NCBI GenBank assembly: GCA_030146915.1
Contig: JASLAT010000008.1
Span: 20,619 to 84,618, forward strand
Direction of reading: 5' to 3'
DNA from: Tissierellales bacterium
Lineage (GTDB): Bacteria > Bacillota > Clostridia > Tissierellales > Tissierellaceae
Length of the DNA: 64,000 nt
Shown: piece after piece, positions 8,983-18,051 of the stretch
Numbering within the stretch: position 1 is the stretch's first letter
Layout of the letters: each line of letters starts with the position of its first letter
Position numbers and translations under genes: made by a program
The notes under the pieces: model-generated
What the model was told of the DNA's origin: nothing
Database searches by the model: none
The model's input: only the letters and a program-made list of their open reading frames with translations

Positions 8983-8997
8983 AATAATCAACTCCTT

Positions 8998-9804
8998 TTA
9001 AATAAACTTTAAAACAGTCGCTACTCCTAATGCCATAGCAACACCACTTAAGATGGCATCCAAACCTCTAGATAAGCTGGATACGTGATCACCAGATATA
9101 GCATCTCTAATTGAGTTTGTTAGAGCATATCCAGGAAGCAATGGCATTATAACACCTATTATTATAACGTCCATATCATGAGCTAATCCAATTTTTTTAG
9201 CCATATAGGATAAAAAAGCTCCTATAAAACCTGCTAAAAAGTTATCTATAAAAGATATAAACTCCATTTTATATATATAAAATATAAATTTCATAGTAAC
9301 AAGTCCTACTATTCCACTTATTTGACTATCTATTGCATTACCGCCAAAAAGTCCAGTGAAGGTTGCAGAAATTATGCCTGCAAAAAGGCACAGTTGATTT
9401 TGTGAATATGTTTTGCTCCTATCTATTTCTTTTATTCTTTTTAGTCCATCTGAAACAGACATATCGCTATTTACAAATTTTCTTGAAAATTCATTCACTA
9501 GATGAATCTTATTTAAATTCATCTGCTCAGGGCTAACTCTTTTTAAATAAGAAATAAGTTCTCCTTCATAATCAATAGCTACAAATAAAGCTGATGGTAT
9601 TACGAAAGAGTGAGCAAATCTTATGTTAGGTCTTGATTTACAAATTCTTTTAATTGTATCTTCAACTCTATAAGTTTCAGCACCATTTTTTAACATAGTA
9701 CTACCAGTTAAAATAGCTAGAGTAAGAAGTTGTCTAACTTTATAATCCTCTATTGACTCTAGACTTCCTGACTGAAATTCTTCTAATAAAGTTAAGTTTT
9801 TCAT
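8998..9804 (-). CDS. Threonine/serine exporter family protein, large subunit (DUF1212/YjjP-like)
   Basis: 268 aa. A soluble N-terminal region of about 115 residues contains GAETYRVEDTI near 40, the conserved ThrE/DUF1212 segment with presumed hydrolase-like features, followed by about five membrane spans and PLLPGYALTNSIRD near 218-231. Together with the smaller downstream gene it makes a two-subunit exporter of the inner membrane. GGGGGG precedes the ATG (complement of 9802-9804). It is divergent from glyA, a serine/glycine enzyme, so a link to serine or threonine homeostasis is plausible but not shown. Confidence 0.87.
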   Translation of the reverse strand: MKNLTLLEEFQSGSLESIEDYKVRQLLTLAILTGSTMLKNGAETYRVEDTIKRICKSRPNIRFAHSFVIPSALFVAIDYEGELISYLKRVSPEQMNLNKIHLVNEFSRKFVNSDMSVSDGLKRIKEIDRSKTYSQNQLCLFAGIISATFTGLFGGNAIDSQISGIVGLVTMKFIFYIYKMEFISFIDNFLAGFIGAFLSYMAKKIGLAHDMDVIIIGVIMPLLPGYALTNSIRDAISGDHVSSLSRGLDAILSGVAMALGVATVLKFI

Positions 9805-9841
9805 ATAATCCCCCCTTACAATATAAAAAATTATATATATA

Positions 9842-9850
9842 TGTTATAAT
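9842..9850 (+). promoter_or_regulatory. Extended -10 promoter upstream of glyA
   Basis: TGTTATAAT at 9842-9850 is a perfect extended -10 (TGn plus TATAAT). No convincing -35 lies 16-18 bases upstream. It gives a leader of about 70 nt before ATG 9925. Confidence 0.45.
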
Positions 9851-9924
9851 TAGATTTTACCAGAATATATTATATATCTAATAAGATTTAAAAACAAATA
9901 TAAATAGAGAAAGAGGGTTATTTA

Positions 9925-11133
9925 ATGGATTTAGAAATTAAGAAATTATTAGAAGAAGAAAAAGAACGTCAACAACTAAATATAGAGTTAATAGCTTCAG
10001 AAAATTTTGTATCAGAAGATGTAATGAATGCTGCAGGAAGTTTATTAACTAATAAGTATGCAGAAGGTTATCCAAACAAAAGGTATTATGGTGGATGCCA
10101 AGTTGTAGATAAAGTAGAACAATTAGCAATAGATAGACTGAAAGAGCTTTTTGGGGCAGAACATGCGAATGTTCAACCACATTCTGGATCAAATGCGAAT
10201 TTAGGAGTATACTTTGCAATTTTAGAACCAGGTGATAAAGTATTAGGAATGAACTTATCTGAAGGTGGACATTTAACACACGGTAGTCCAGTTAATATAT
10301 CAGGAAGCTATTATAATTTTATAGATTATGGAGTTGATAAAGAAACAGAAACTATAGACTATGAAAAAGTAAAAGAAATCGCAATTAAAGAACAGCCTAA
10401 ATTAATAGTTGCAGGAACAAGTGCTTATTCTAGGTCCATAGATTTCTCTAAATTTAGAGAAATCGCAGATGAAGTTGGAGCTTATTTAATGGTTGATATG
10501 GCTCATATAGCAGGCTTAATAGCAAGCGGATATCATCAAAACCCAGTAGAATTTGCAGATTTTGTTACAACAACAACTCACAAAACTTTAAGAGGTCCTA
10601 GAGGCGGAGCTATTTTATGTAAGGCAGAGCATGCCAAAAAAATTGATAAATCTATATTTCCTGGTATTCAAGGTGGTCCACTGATGCACATAATTGCTGC
10701 AAAGGCAGTAGCTTTTAAAGAAGCTTTAGATCCAGAGTTTAAATTATATCAAAAACAGGTTTTAAAAAATGCAGATGCACTAGCACAAGCCTTAAAATCT
10801 AAGGGATATAGAATTGTATCAGGTGGAACAGATACACATCTAATGCTTATAGATTTACGAGACAAAAACATAACTGGTAAAGATGCAGAGGAAATGTTAG
10901 AAGAAGTAGGAATAGCTACAAATAAAAATACTATACCAAATGACCCTCAATCACCATTTATTACTAGTGGACTTAGAATAGGAACTCCAGCAGTAACTAC
11001 AAGAGGGATGAAGGAAGAAGATATGATTGAAATAGCAGATATTATTGATTTAGTTTTAACTTCTTCTGAAGATAAGATAGTAATAAGAGATAGAGTTATA
11101 AATTTATGTAAAAAATATCCTATCTATAAGTAA
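9925..11133 (+). CDS. glyA: Serine hydroxymethyltransferase
   Basis: 402 aa PLP enzyme that interconverts serine and glycine and loads one-carbon units on tetrahydrofolate. The PLP-lysine segment [14 protein letters not shown] lies near residue 213-226; ASENF near 26, [10 protein letters not shown] near 49 and HSGSNAN near 87 are all conserved SHMT motifs. Length is normal for a bacterial enzyme. AGAGGG lies upstream of the ATG. It is transcribed from its own region and followed by a strong hairpin, so it is probably monocistronic. Confidence 0.98.
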   Translation: MDLEIKKLLEEEKERQQLNIELIASENFVSEDVMNAAGSLLTNKYAEGYPNKRYYGGCQVVDKVEQLAIDRLKELFGAEHANVQPHSGSNANLGVYFAILEPGDKVLGMNLSEGGHLTHGSPVNISGSYYNFIDYGVDKETETIDYEKVKEIAIKEQPKLIVAGTSAYSRSIDFSKFREIADEVGAYLMVDMAHIAGLIASGYHQNPVEFADFVTTTTHKTLRGPRGGAILCKAEHAKKIDKSIFPGIQGGPLMHIIAAKAVAFKEALDPEFKLYQKQVLKNADALAQALKSKGYRIVSGGTDTHLMLIDLRDKNITGKDAEEMLEEVGIATNKNTIPNDPQSPFITSGLRIGTPAVTTRGMKEEDMIEIADIIDLVLTSSEDKIVIRDRVINLCKKYPIYK

Positions 11134-11140
11134 ATATACA

Positions 11141-11176
11141 GCAGATATTGAGCTTAATACTCAGTATCTGCCTTTG
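11141..11176 (+). terminator. Terminator hairpin after glyA
   Basis: A 12-bp stem (11141-11152 with 11160-11171, one G-U pair) and 7-base loop begin seven bases after the glyA stop. The following sequence CCTTTGTATG has only a short T-run, so termination may be partial. Confidence 0.6.
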
Positions 11177-11178
11177 TA

Positions 11179-11187
11179 TGTTATAAT
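11179..11187 (+). promoter_or_regulatory. Extended -10 promoter upstream of der
   Basis: TGTTATAAT at 11179-11187, directly after the glyA hairpin and about 35 bases before der. No clear -35. The same extended -10 form recurs at several genes in this window. Confidence 0.42.
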
Positions 11188-11222
11188 AATAAAGAATTGC
11201 AATTATATGAAGAGGTGAAAGT

Positions 11223-12545
11223 ATGAATAGAGCAACAGTTTGTATAGTTGGTAGACCAAATGTAGGTAAATCGACGTTATTTAACAAATTAGCAGGAGAA
11301 AGAATAGCAATAACAGAGGATACACCAGGAGTTACAAGGGATAGAATATATGCAGAGGGTGAATGGTTAAATAAGTATTATACTTTAATAGATACTGGGG
11401 GATTAGACTTAGAGGACGAAAGTACTATTATGAATAATATTAAGAGACAAGCCAATCTAGCTATAGATATGGCAGATGTTATACTATTTGTTGTAGATGG
11501 TAGAGCAGGTATGACAGCTCCTGATGTGGAGATTGGTAATTTACTAAGAGCTTCTGGAAAAGAAGTTATAGTTGTTGTTAATAAAGTAGATAGTAATGAG
11601 TTACCGGCAGAGGTATATGAGTTTTATGAATTGGGACTAGGAGATTTATCTATAATATCTGCTGAATCTAGCTTAGGATTAGGTGATTTATTAGATAGAG
11701 TTATTGAAAAGTTTCCAGTGGATAGTGATACTGAATATGATGAAGACCTTATAAGAGTTTCAGTAATAGGAAAGCCTAATGCAGGAAAATCTTCTCTTAT
11801 AAATAATATATTAGGTGAAAATAGAGTAATAGTAACTGATATACCTGGAACTACAAGAGACGCTATAGATACTTATTTTGAATATGGAAGTCATAGATAT
11901 AGTCTAATAGATACAGCAGGACTTAGAAGAAAAAGAAGTATTGAAGATGGTGTAGAAAGATACTCAGTAGTTAGAACTTTATCAGCAATAGATAGATCAC
12001 ATGTATGTGTTTTAGTTATTGATGCTACCGAGGGAGTTACAGAGCAAGATAGTAAAATTGCGGGATATGCTCATGATAACGGTAAGGCTATGATAATAGC
12101 GGTAAATAAATGGGATTTAGTAAAAAAAGATAATGATACAGTAAAAGAATTTGAATCTGATATAAGGCTAAATTTAAGCTTTTTAAATTACGCTCCTATT
12201 TTATTTATATCCGCTAAAACAGGCCAAAGAGTAGATAAGTTACTGGATATGATAAATCTTGTTAATAATAACTATAATATGAGAATTTCAACAGGAGTGT
12301 TAAATGATATTATTAATGAGGCAATAATGATGAATCAGCCGCCATCTGATAAAGGAAGACAGGCTAAAATTTATTATGGAACACAAGTATCTGTAAGGCC
12401 ACCTAAGTTTGTTATTTTTATGAAGAATAAAGATCTTATGCATTTTTCTTATACTAGATATTTAGAAAATCAGATTAGGTTTTATTTTGGATTTGAAGGT
12501 GTACCTATAAAGATTCAATATAAAGAACGTAAAAAAGGAGATTAA
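11223..12545 (+). CDS. der: Ribosome biogenesis GTPase Der (EngA)
   Basis: 440 aa with two GTPase domains in tandem, unique to Der. The first P-loop is GRPNVGKST (residues 9-17) with DTGG near 59; the second is GKPNAGKSS near 182-190 with DTAG near 229 and NKWD near 295. A C-terminal KH-like domain follows ([11 protein letters not shown]). It acts in 50S subunit assembly and is essential in Bacillus. AGAGGTGAAAGT precedes the ATG. plsY and gpsA follow with gaps of 3 and 10 bases, so der-plsY-gpsA is one operon, as in Bacillus and many Clostridia. Confidence 0.98.
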   Translation: MNRATVCIVGRPNVGKSTLFNKLAGERIAITEDTPGVTRDRIYAEGEWLNKYYTLIDTGGLDLEDESTIMNNIKRQANLAIDMADVILFVVDGRAGMTAPDVEIGNLLRASGKEVIVVVNKVDSNELPAEVYEFYELGLGDLSIISAESSLGLGDLLDRVIEKFPVDSDTEYDEDLIRVSVIGKPNAGKSSLINNILGENRVIVTDIPGTTRDAIDTYFEYGSHRYSLIDTAGLRRKRSIEDGVERYSVVRTLSAIDRSHVCVLVIDATEGVTEQDSKIAGYAHDNGKAMIIAVNKWDLVKKDNDTVKEFESDIRLNLSFLNYAPILFISAKTGQRVDKLLDMINLVNNNYNMRISTGVLNDIINEAIMMNQPPSDKGRQAKIYYGTQVSVRPPKFVIFMKNKDLMHFSYTRYLENQIRFYFGFEGVPIKIQYKERKKGD

Positions 12546-12548
12546 CTT

Positions 12549-13130
12549 ATGAAAAAATTATTAATAATTTTAATTTCTTATTTAATAGGTTCTTTTTCTG
12601 CTGCATATGTTTTAGGTAAAAGTAAAAATATAGATATAAGAAATCATGGAAGTGGAAATGCTGGGTCTACTAATGTTTTAAGAGTTATGGGTAAGAAGTT
12701 TGCTTTGATTACTTTTATTCTAGACTCACTTAAAGGAGTGGTAGCTGTTTACTTAGGTTATAAAATTATGGGTACTATGGGATCTTATATAGCAGCGGTA
12801 TTTGTTGTGATTGGTCATAATTATCCTATATTTTTAAAATTTAAGGGTGGAAAAGGTGTGGCCACTTCTTTAGGTATACTATATGCATTACAACCTAGCT
12901 TAGGAGCTTTAGTAACTATTGTAGGTATAACAGTAATATATTTTAGTAAAATAGTTTCTTTAGGATCTATGTTGGGAGGAATATCGGCCCCAATTATTTT
13001 AAATATTTTTTATAAACCTAATAAATATCTTAACTTTACAATAATTATTTTAGCATTATTTATAGTTTTAAGACATAAAGATAACATAGATAGACTGATT
13101 AAAGGCAAGGAAAATAAATTAAAATTATGA
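12549..13130 (+). CDS. plsY: Acyl-phosphate:glycerol-3-phosphate acyltransferase PlsY
   Basis: 193 aa integral membrane protein with about five hydrophobic spans. The three PlsY motifs are present: SGNAGSTNVLR near residue 35, GHNYPIFLKFKGGKG near 95, and a third glycine-rich stretch near 140. It transfers acyl groups from acyl-phosphate to glycerol-3-phosphate, the first step of phospholipid synthesis. It sits between der and gpsA; gpsA makes its glycerol-3-phosphate substrate, so the pair is functionally coupled. Confidence 0.96.
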   Translation: MKKLLIILISYLIGSFSAAYVLGKSKNIDIRNHGSGNAGSTNVLRVMGKKFALITFILDSLKGVVAVYLGYKIMGTMGSYIAAVFVVIGHNYPIFLKFKGGKGVATSLGILYALQPSLGALVTIVGITVIYFSKIVSLGSMLGGISAPIILNIFYKPNKYLNFTIIILALFIVLRHKDNIDRLIKGKENKLKL

Positions 13131-13140
13131 GGTGATTTTT

Positions 13141-14160
13141 TTGAAAAAAAGTGTAGCTATTTTAGGAGGGGGAAGTTGGGGTACCGCATTAGCATTAGTA
13201 CTTAGTAGAAAAGATATTGAAGTGGACATTTGGCTAAGAAGTAAGGAGCAATTAGAAGATATATATAAAACAAAGACTAATAAAAAGTATCTCCCAGGAA
13301 TAAGTCTCAATAATAGGATAAAATTCTCTAATAGTCCTGAGAACGTTTTAAAGAACAAAGAGTTTATTATAATATCATTGCCAGTTCCTACTATAAGAGA
13401 AAATTTGAAAAAATTCAAAGATTATATATCAGAAGATGCTATAATTGTGAATGTGTCTAAGGGAATAGAAAATGATAGTTTAAAAAGAGTTTCTGAAATT
13501 GTTGCTGAAATTCTTCCTAATAATAAGTATGCAATGTTATCGGGACCTTCTCATGCTGAAGAAGTAGCAATACAACATCCAACAACAGTAATTGCTGCAT
13601 CCAAAAGTATTGAAATTTCAAAAAAAGTACAAGATTTGTTCATGGAAAAAAATTTCAGAGTATATACAAATCAAGACCTTTTAGGGGTAGAACTAGGTGG
13701 GGCCTTAAAGAATGTAATAGCATTAGGAGCTGGAATATCTGATGGATTAGGATATGGTGATAATGCTAAAGCTGCCCTAATGACTCGTGGAATATTTGAG
13801 ATGGCCCGTCTTGGTGAGTCTATGGGAGCTAATAAATCTACATTCTTAGGACTTTCAGGTATAGGAGATTTAATAGTTACATGTACAAGTAAACATAGTC
13901 GAAATAGAAAAGCAGGAATACTTTTAGGCCAAGGGTTAAGTCTAGAAGAAGCCATTGAAAGAACAGGCATGGTGGTTGAAGGTATAAAAACAACTAAATC
14001 TGTTTATGAGATTTCAAAAAACTATAATGTTTCAATGCCAATAACAGAGGAAATATATAAATTAGTATATATTGGTGGGGATGTTAAAAAATCAGTTCAA
14101 GATTTAATGGCAAGAGATAAAAAAAGTGAGATGAAAAATTTATCTGAAGAATTGATATAG
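13141..14160 (+). CDS. gpsA: NAD(P)-dependent glycerol-3-phosphate dehydrogenase
   Basis: 339 aa. N-terminal Rossmann motif GGGSWGTALA (near residues 8-17), SKGIE near 105 and the substrate-domain segment containing the catalytic lysine (GALKNVIALGAGI near 187) identify GpsA. It reduces dihydroxyacetone phosphate to glycerol-3-phosphate for PlsY. I place the start at TTG 13141, which lies six bases after GAGGTG; GTG 13132 overlaps the ribosome binding site itself. In many spore formers spoIVA follows gpsA; here an unrelated small membrane protein does. Confidence 0.96.
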   Translation: MKKSVAILGGGSWGTALALVLSRKDIEVDIWLRSKEQLEDIYKTKTNKKYLPGISLNNRIKFSNSPENVLKNKEFIIISLPVPTIRENLKKFKDYISEDAIIVNVSKGIENDSLKRVSEIVAEILPNNKYAMLSGPSHAEEVAIQHPTTVIAASKSIEISKKVQDLFMEKNFRVYTNQDLLGVELGGALKNVIALGAGISDGLGYGDNAKAALMTRGIFEMARLGESMGANKSTFLGLSGIGDLIVTCTSKHSRNRKAGILLGQGLSLEEAIERTGMVVEGIKTTKSVYEISKNYNVSMPITEEIYKLVYIGGDVKKSVQDLMARDKKSEMKNLSEELI

Positions 14161-14184
14161 GGATCTTTAGATCCTTATATTTTC
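14161..14184 (+). terminator. Weak hairpin after gpsA
   Basis: GGATCT and AGATCC pair immediately after the gpsA stop, with a two-base loop and a following TTATATTTT tail. The stem is short, so this is a weak candidate terminator. Confidence 0.35.
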
Positions 14185-14263
14185 CATAAAGTACTCAAAG
14201 AAAAGCTTATCATAAATGATAACTCTTATTTAACCATATTATATTTTAAAAAAGCAAATATTA

Positions 14264-14272
14264 TGATATACT
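14264..14272 (+). promoter_or_regulatory. Extended -10 promoter before the small membrane protein gene
   Basis: TGATATACT at 14264-14272 is a near-consensus extended -10 located 26 bases before the TTG start at 14298. Confidence 0.38.
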
Positions 14273-14297
14273 TTAAGTATGTATTGGAGGTTATAAG

Positions 14298-14672
14298 TTG
14301 AGATATATAATCAATATTTTAATTATAGCATTTTTTGTTAGTATAATAGGTTATATATTATCTGTCTTAAGAGAAAAGTATTATCTTAAGAATAATATTA
14401 TTATTGTAGATAATAAATCTTTAACCAGTGATGATTTCAAAGATATAGATATGAACCAAATGTCTTATAATGGATTATATCTTAAAACTGGAGATGAAAT
14501 TAAAATAGTAACAGAAAACAACCAAACATATAAGGGTACATTACTAGGTGGAAAATTTGAAGATGGTATTTTAAAAGTTATAACAAAAACTGATGAAATT
14601 TTAGAATTTAGAGTATCTAAAATTAATAAAGTTAAAATAATAAGGGAGTATGGTAAATTTTTCACTCAATAA
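14298..14672 (+). CDS. Small membrane-anchored protein of unknown function
   Basis: 124 aa. One hydrophobic span near residues 4-22 is followed by a positively charged RE-K cluster, then about 95 residues rich in beta-prone sequence (GDEIKIVTENNQTYKGTLLGG), which resembles a small barrel but is not recognised as any named family. The start is TTG, seven bases after TTGGAGG. It lies just ahead of the HlyD-like gene and the sepF cluster, a position suggesting an envelope or division role, but that rests on context alone. Confidence 0.6.
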   Translation: MRYIINILIIAFFVSIIGYILSVLREKYYLKNNIIIVDNKSLTSDDFKDIDMNQMSYNGLYLKTGDEIKIVTENNQTYKGTLLGGKFEDGILKVITKTDEILEFRVSKINKVKIIREYGKFFTQ

Positions 14673-14698
14673 AATAATGGACTAATGTAGGTGAAGAA

Positions 14699-15976
14699 GT
14701 GAGTTTATTTAAAAAAAGAAGAATTAATACAAAATTTATTTTTAAAATTTTATTAATAATAATATTTATTTATTTACTTTTAAGAGCTTTTCCATCACCA
14801 ACTGGGAGTGATTATAGAACTTTTTTACCTGAAGATACTATACATTATAATAGCTTTAAAACCAGTGGTGTTATTATTAAAGATGAAAGAATTTACTATG
14901 CTACAGATAGAGGAGCAGTAGAAACTTTTATAGATGAGGGAGAGAGAGTAAGTTCTGGAAGTAAGGTGGCAGTGTTAACAAGATCAGGAGACAGCGCATC
15001 TTTAGAGGAAGAGCTATCTCAGATTAACAAGTCAATATCGGACTTAAAAAGTATCCAATCTGAATCAGAAAATGGAGATGTAAGTAAGTCGGATATAGTT
15101 ATAAATTTAAAAGATCAAATACAAAATGAAATTAGGGCAGGTAATTATGATAGAGTATATCTTTTAAAGGAAAAAATATTAAATCTAAATGATGGATCTA
15201 ATCATGATAAATCTAAAAGTAGGTTAGCCCAATTAGAAGAAAAAAGAAAAAAATTAAGCAAGCAAATTGATGAATCTATTAAAAACTATTATTTAGAAGA
15301 TGCAGCTATAGTGAGTTATAAGATAGATGGTTTTGAAGAAAAATATCAGCCAAAAGACTATGAAAAATATAGTTACAATAGTATAAAGGAAGATTTAAAA
15401 AAAGCTGAAGAAGATAAAACTCCTATAGCAACTGTAGACAAAGAAACTTATTCCATTGATAACCCTATATTTAAAGCTATAGATAATTTTAAGTGGAATT
15501 TAGCTATTAAAGTAGATGACTTAAAAAAAATCAAAGATTTAGAAAATAGAAAAACACTTAAAGTTCAACTGTTAAATATAAATGAAGAATTAGAGGGTAA
15601 AATAATAGGAATAAATAGATTTAAAGATAGTGGTGTAATAATTTTAGAGTTTAGAAGTAAATTGCATGAATTCTATAATGAAAGATTTATTGAGTTAAAT
15701 GTTGTAGATTCTACAGTAAAAGGCTATAAGATTCCAAAGAGCTCTACTCTGGAAAAAGATAGTAGCTTAGGAGTTTATATCAAGGATTCTAGTAATATAG
15801 TAAGATTTAGACCTATAGTTGTTGTAGGCGAAGATGAACATAATTATTATGTAAATAAAGGTGACGAAAATGGGTATATAAAAATGGAGGGCAAAGAAGC
15901 TATAAGAAGTATAGCTTTGTTTGAAGAAATTTTTATTAATCCAAAAAAAGTTAAAGAAGGAAAGATAATGAAATAA
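14699..15976 (+). CDS. HlyD-like membrane protein near sepF
   Basis: 425 aa with one N-terminal span near residues 14-30 (ILLIIIFIYLLL) and a long extracytoplasmic part. The segment SGVIIKDERIYYATDRGAVETF and FIDEGERVSSGSKVAVL resembles the lipoyl/HlyD half-motif of membrane-fusion adaptors, with a charged coiled coil near 100-210 between the halves. Similar HlyD-like proteins are found upstream of sepF in Clostridia, where their function is not established. GTG start 14699 follows AGGTGA by four bases. No transporter ATPase or permease partner is adjacent, so efflux is not implied. Confidence 0.65.
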   Translation: MSLFKKRRINTKFIFKILLIIIFIYLLLRAFPSPTGSDYRTFLPEDTIHYNSFKTSGVIIKDERIYYATDRGAVETFIDEGERVSSGSKVAVLTRSGDSASLEEELSQINKSISDLKSIQSESENGDVSKSDIVINLKDQIQNEIRAGNYDRVYLLKEKILNLNDGSNHDKSKSRLAQLEEKRKKLSKQIDESIKNYYLEDAAIVSYKIDGFEEKYQPKDYEKYSYNSIKEDLKKAEEDKTPIATVDKETYSIDNPIFKAIDNFKWNLAIKVDDLKKIKDLENRKTLKVQLLNINEELEGKIIGINRFKDSGVIILEFRSKLHEFYNERFIELNVVDSTVKGYKIPKSSTLEKDSSLGVYIKDSSNIVRFRPIVVVGEDEHNYYVNKGDENGYIKMEGKEAIRSIALFEEIFINPKKVKEGKIMK

Positions 15977-15987
15977 GATTAACATTT

Positions 15988-16016
15988 TTGATTCTGATGT
16001 GATTAAAGTGTATAAT
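15988..16016 (+). promoter_or_regulatory. Sigma-A promoter for the sepF cluster
   Basis: TTGATT (15988-15993) and TATAAT (16011-16016) with a 17-base spacer, 35 bases before sepF. Confidence 0.65.
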
Positions 16017-16050
16017 AATCTTATAACTACTTTAAATAGGAGGTTTTAAA

Positions 16051-16482
16051 ATGAGTGGAGGATTTTTAGATAAGGCAAAGTATTTCATAGGTTTGGGAGA
16101 TGAGTATGAAGAGGAGTATACAGACTTTCCAGAGTATGAGGAGAAAGTTGAAGTACCAAAAAGTAAAAAGACAACTCATAATAATGTTGTAAACTTACAT
16201 ACTACAAGTAGTATGAAAATTGTTGTACATGAACCATTAAACTATGAGGAAGCTCCTACAATCGTTAATGATTTAAAAGCGAGAAAGACTGTAGTTGTTA
16301 ACTTAGAACAATTAGATCAAACTACTAAAAGACAAGTCTTTGATTTTATAAACGGTGGGCTATATTCTTTAGAAGGTAATATTCAAAAAGTAACTAAGGA
16401 TATATTTGTACTTGCACCGAATAGTGTAGAAATAGATGGTCTAAAAGATGAACTTAAAAATAAAGGGATATTTGCTTGGTAA
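16051..16482 (+). CDS. sepF: Cell division protein SepF
   Basis: 143 aa. The N-terminal amphipathic MSGGFLDKAKYFIGLG is a membrane-binding helix, followed by an acidic linker and the SepF (DUF552) core: VVHEPLNYEEA near 53, then KTVVVNLEQLD near 72 and the FINGGLYSLEG segment near 100. SepF anchors and aligns FtsZ filaments at midcell. AGGAGG precedes the ATG and a good promoter lies upstream. It starts the sepF-yggT-ylmH-divIVA cluster with overlapping or abutting genes. The ylmE/yggS gene usual in Bacillus is missing. Confidence 0.96.
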   Translation: MSGGFLDKAKYFIGLGDEYEEEYTDFPEYEEKVEVPKSKKTTHNNVVNLHTTSSMKIVVHEPLNYEEAPTIVNDLKARKTVVVNLEQLDQTTKRQVFDFINGGLYSLEGNIQKVTKDIFVLAPNSVEIDGLKDELKNKGIFAW

Positions 16483-16751
16483 TGTCAAATTTATTCTATA
16501 GAGCTATAAATATATTTTTTAGAATGATGAGATCTCTTATTATAATAAGAGTTCTCCTTTCTTATTTTAGGAGTGAGAGATCAAATTTTATATTTGAACT
16601 TATATTTAAAATTACTGAGCCTATTTTAGAGTTTTCTAGAAATATAATATATAAGATAGGTATTGATACTGGGATATTTGATTTTTCACCTATACTTGCC
16701 TTTATTATTATGGATATTATAGAAGGTCTTATTAGGAGAGTTATATTTTAA
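16482..16751 (+). CDS. yggT: YggT-family membrane protein
   Basis: 89 aa with two hydrophobic spans at about 8-28 and 60-80, and the YggT signature: ITEPILEFSRNII near 46-58. The ATG overlaps the sepF stop by one base (TAATG), so translational coupling is expected. YggT/YlmG homologues are linked to cell division and osmotic tolerance but have no agreed biochemistry. A TTG six bases upstream in frame is less likely. Confidence 0.88.
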   Translation: MSNLFYRAINIFFRMMRSLIIIRVLLSYFRSERSNFIFELIFKITEPILEFSRNIIYKIGIDTGIFDFSPILAFIIMDIIEGLIRRVIF

Positions 16752-17536
16752 TGAATATTGATAGAAAAAAATATTTAAGTCATATACAAGATGAAAACTA
16801 TATTGAGGATATGCGTAGGATATTAGATATTGTAGAAATAGTGATGAGAAATCACTCGGTAGAGTCAACAGATTTTTTAGACCCATATACAAGAAGATTA
16901 GCTATATCTATTTTAAATCGATTTGATGATATTTCCTATAGTGAGCTAGGGGGCCATGAAGAGTATGAGAGAAAAGTTATAGTCATATATCCCACTTACC
17001 ATTATTTATCGAAATCAGATTACTCTGTAGTAGGAATAAGACTTCATGGTGATCTAGAAGGACTAAGGCATCCAGATTATTTAGGGGCTATCTTAGGACT
17101 AGGTGTAAAAAGAGAAAAGATAGGAGATATTGTAATAAGGGATCAATTTGTTGATATAGTGGTAAAGAAGGAAATTAAAAACTTTATATTATATAATATA
17201 AAAAAGATAGGACGAAACAATTTCAAAGCAAAAAATATTGAATTGGAAGATCTAAAATATTTGGCTCCTGAGTATAAATTAAAGACAACAACTTTATCAT
17301 CTAATAGATTAGATGTATATATAGCAGCTTGTTATAACTTGTCAAGAAAAGACAGCTCTAATCTTATAAAGAGAAATAGAGTTAAGGTTAATTGGGAACC
17401 GATAGATAAACCATCCTTTGAGTTATATGCTAGTGATATGATTTCAGTAAGAGGTTATGGTCGCTCTATTTTATCGTCTATAGATGGTAAGACCAAAAAA
17501 GATAAATTAAGGGTTTCTATACATATTTTGAAATAA
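16751..17536 (+). CDS. ylmH: S4-domain RNA-binding protein YlmH
   Basis: 261 aa. N-terminal YlmH-type domain (YTRRLAISILNRFDD near 44-58) and a C-terminal S4 RNA-binding domain starting at LSSNRLDVYIAACYNLSRKDS near residue 180. The ATG overlaps the yggT stop by one base. In B. subtilis YlmH has been implicated in ribosome-associated quality control, binding stalled 50S-peptidyl-tRNA; that matches the presence of rqcH 2.4 kb downstream in this window. The role here is inferred from the family. Confidence 0.9.
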   Translation: MNIDRKKYLSHIQDENYIEDMRRILDIVEIVMRNHSVESTDFLDPYTRRLAISILNRFDDISYSELGGHEEYERKVIVIYPTYHYLSKSDYSVVGIRLHGDLEGLRHPDYLGAILGLGVKREKIGDIVIRDQFVDIVVKKEIKNFILYNIKKIGRNNFKAKNIELEDLKYLAPEYKLKTTTLSSNRLDVYIAACYNLSRKDSSNLIKRNRVKVNWEPIDKPSFELYASDMISVRGYGRSILSSIDGKTKKDKLRVSIHILK

Positions 17537-17547
17537 TGGAGGAGACT

Positions 17548-18009
17548 ATGATAAAACCATCAGATATAGAGAGCATAGTGTTTGATAAAACTTTTATAGG
17601 TTATGTACCTGCTCAAGTAGATGAATTCTTAGAGAACTTGGCTTTAGAATATGAAGTGATTTCTAGAGAAAATAAAAATTTAATTGAAGAAGTTAAAGTT
17701 TTAAGAAAAGAAGTAGAGAATTATAGAAATCTAGAAAACACATTAAAACAAACCTTATTAGTAGCAAAGACCACTTCAGATAATTTAATTAAATCTGCAG
17801 AGAAAAAAGCTAATTTAATTTTGGAAGAATCTGAGGCTAAATCAAAAAGAGAGATAGAAGAAAAAATTCTAAAAATAAAAGAGATTGAAAAAGAGTATGA
17901 CTATATGATATTATCTTATAATAGATTTAAAAATAGATATAAATCATTTTTAGAGTCCAGTCTTTTATCTTTAGAAGAAATAAATTTAATAGATGAAGAA
18001 AAAGAATAG
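17548..18009 (+). CDS. divIVA: DivIVA-family cell division/polarity protein
   Basis: About 153 aa. N-terminal membrane-targeting region IKPSDIESIVFDKTFIGYVP, with the DivIVA pattern ('xF..GYxxxQVDEFL'), then a long coiled coil with heptad charge pattern. I chose ATG 17548, five bases after GGAGG; ATG 17536 overlaps the ylmH stop but precedes that site. DivIVA marks curved membrane at poles or septa and completes the sepF cluster. A terminator hairpin begins at the stop codon. Confidence 0.9.
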   Translation: MIKPSDIESIVFDKTFIGYVPAQVDEFLENLALEYEVISRENKNLIEEVKVLRKEVENYRNLENTLKQTLLVAKTTSDNLIKSAEKKANLILEESEAKSKREIEEKILKIKEIEKEYDYMILSYNRFKNRYKSFLESSLLSLEEINLIDEEKE

Positions 18010-18030
18010 AGGCTTTAGGCCTCTTTTTTA
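18008..18030 (+). terminator. Rho-independent terminator after divIVA
   Basis: AGAGGC (18008-18013) pairs with GCCTCT (18019-18024) across a 5-base loop and is followed by a run of six Ts. It overlaps the divIVA stop. Confidence 0.8.
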
Positions 18031-18051
18031 TTATTCTTAAGGAGGTTATAT

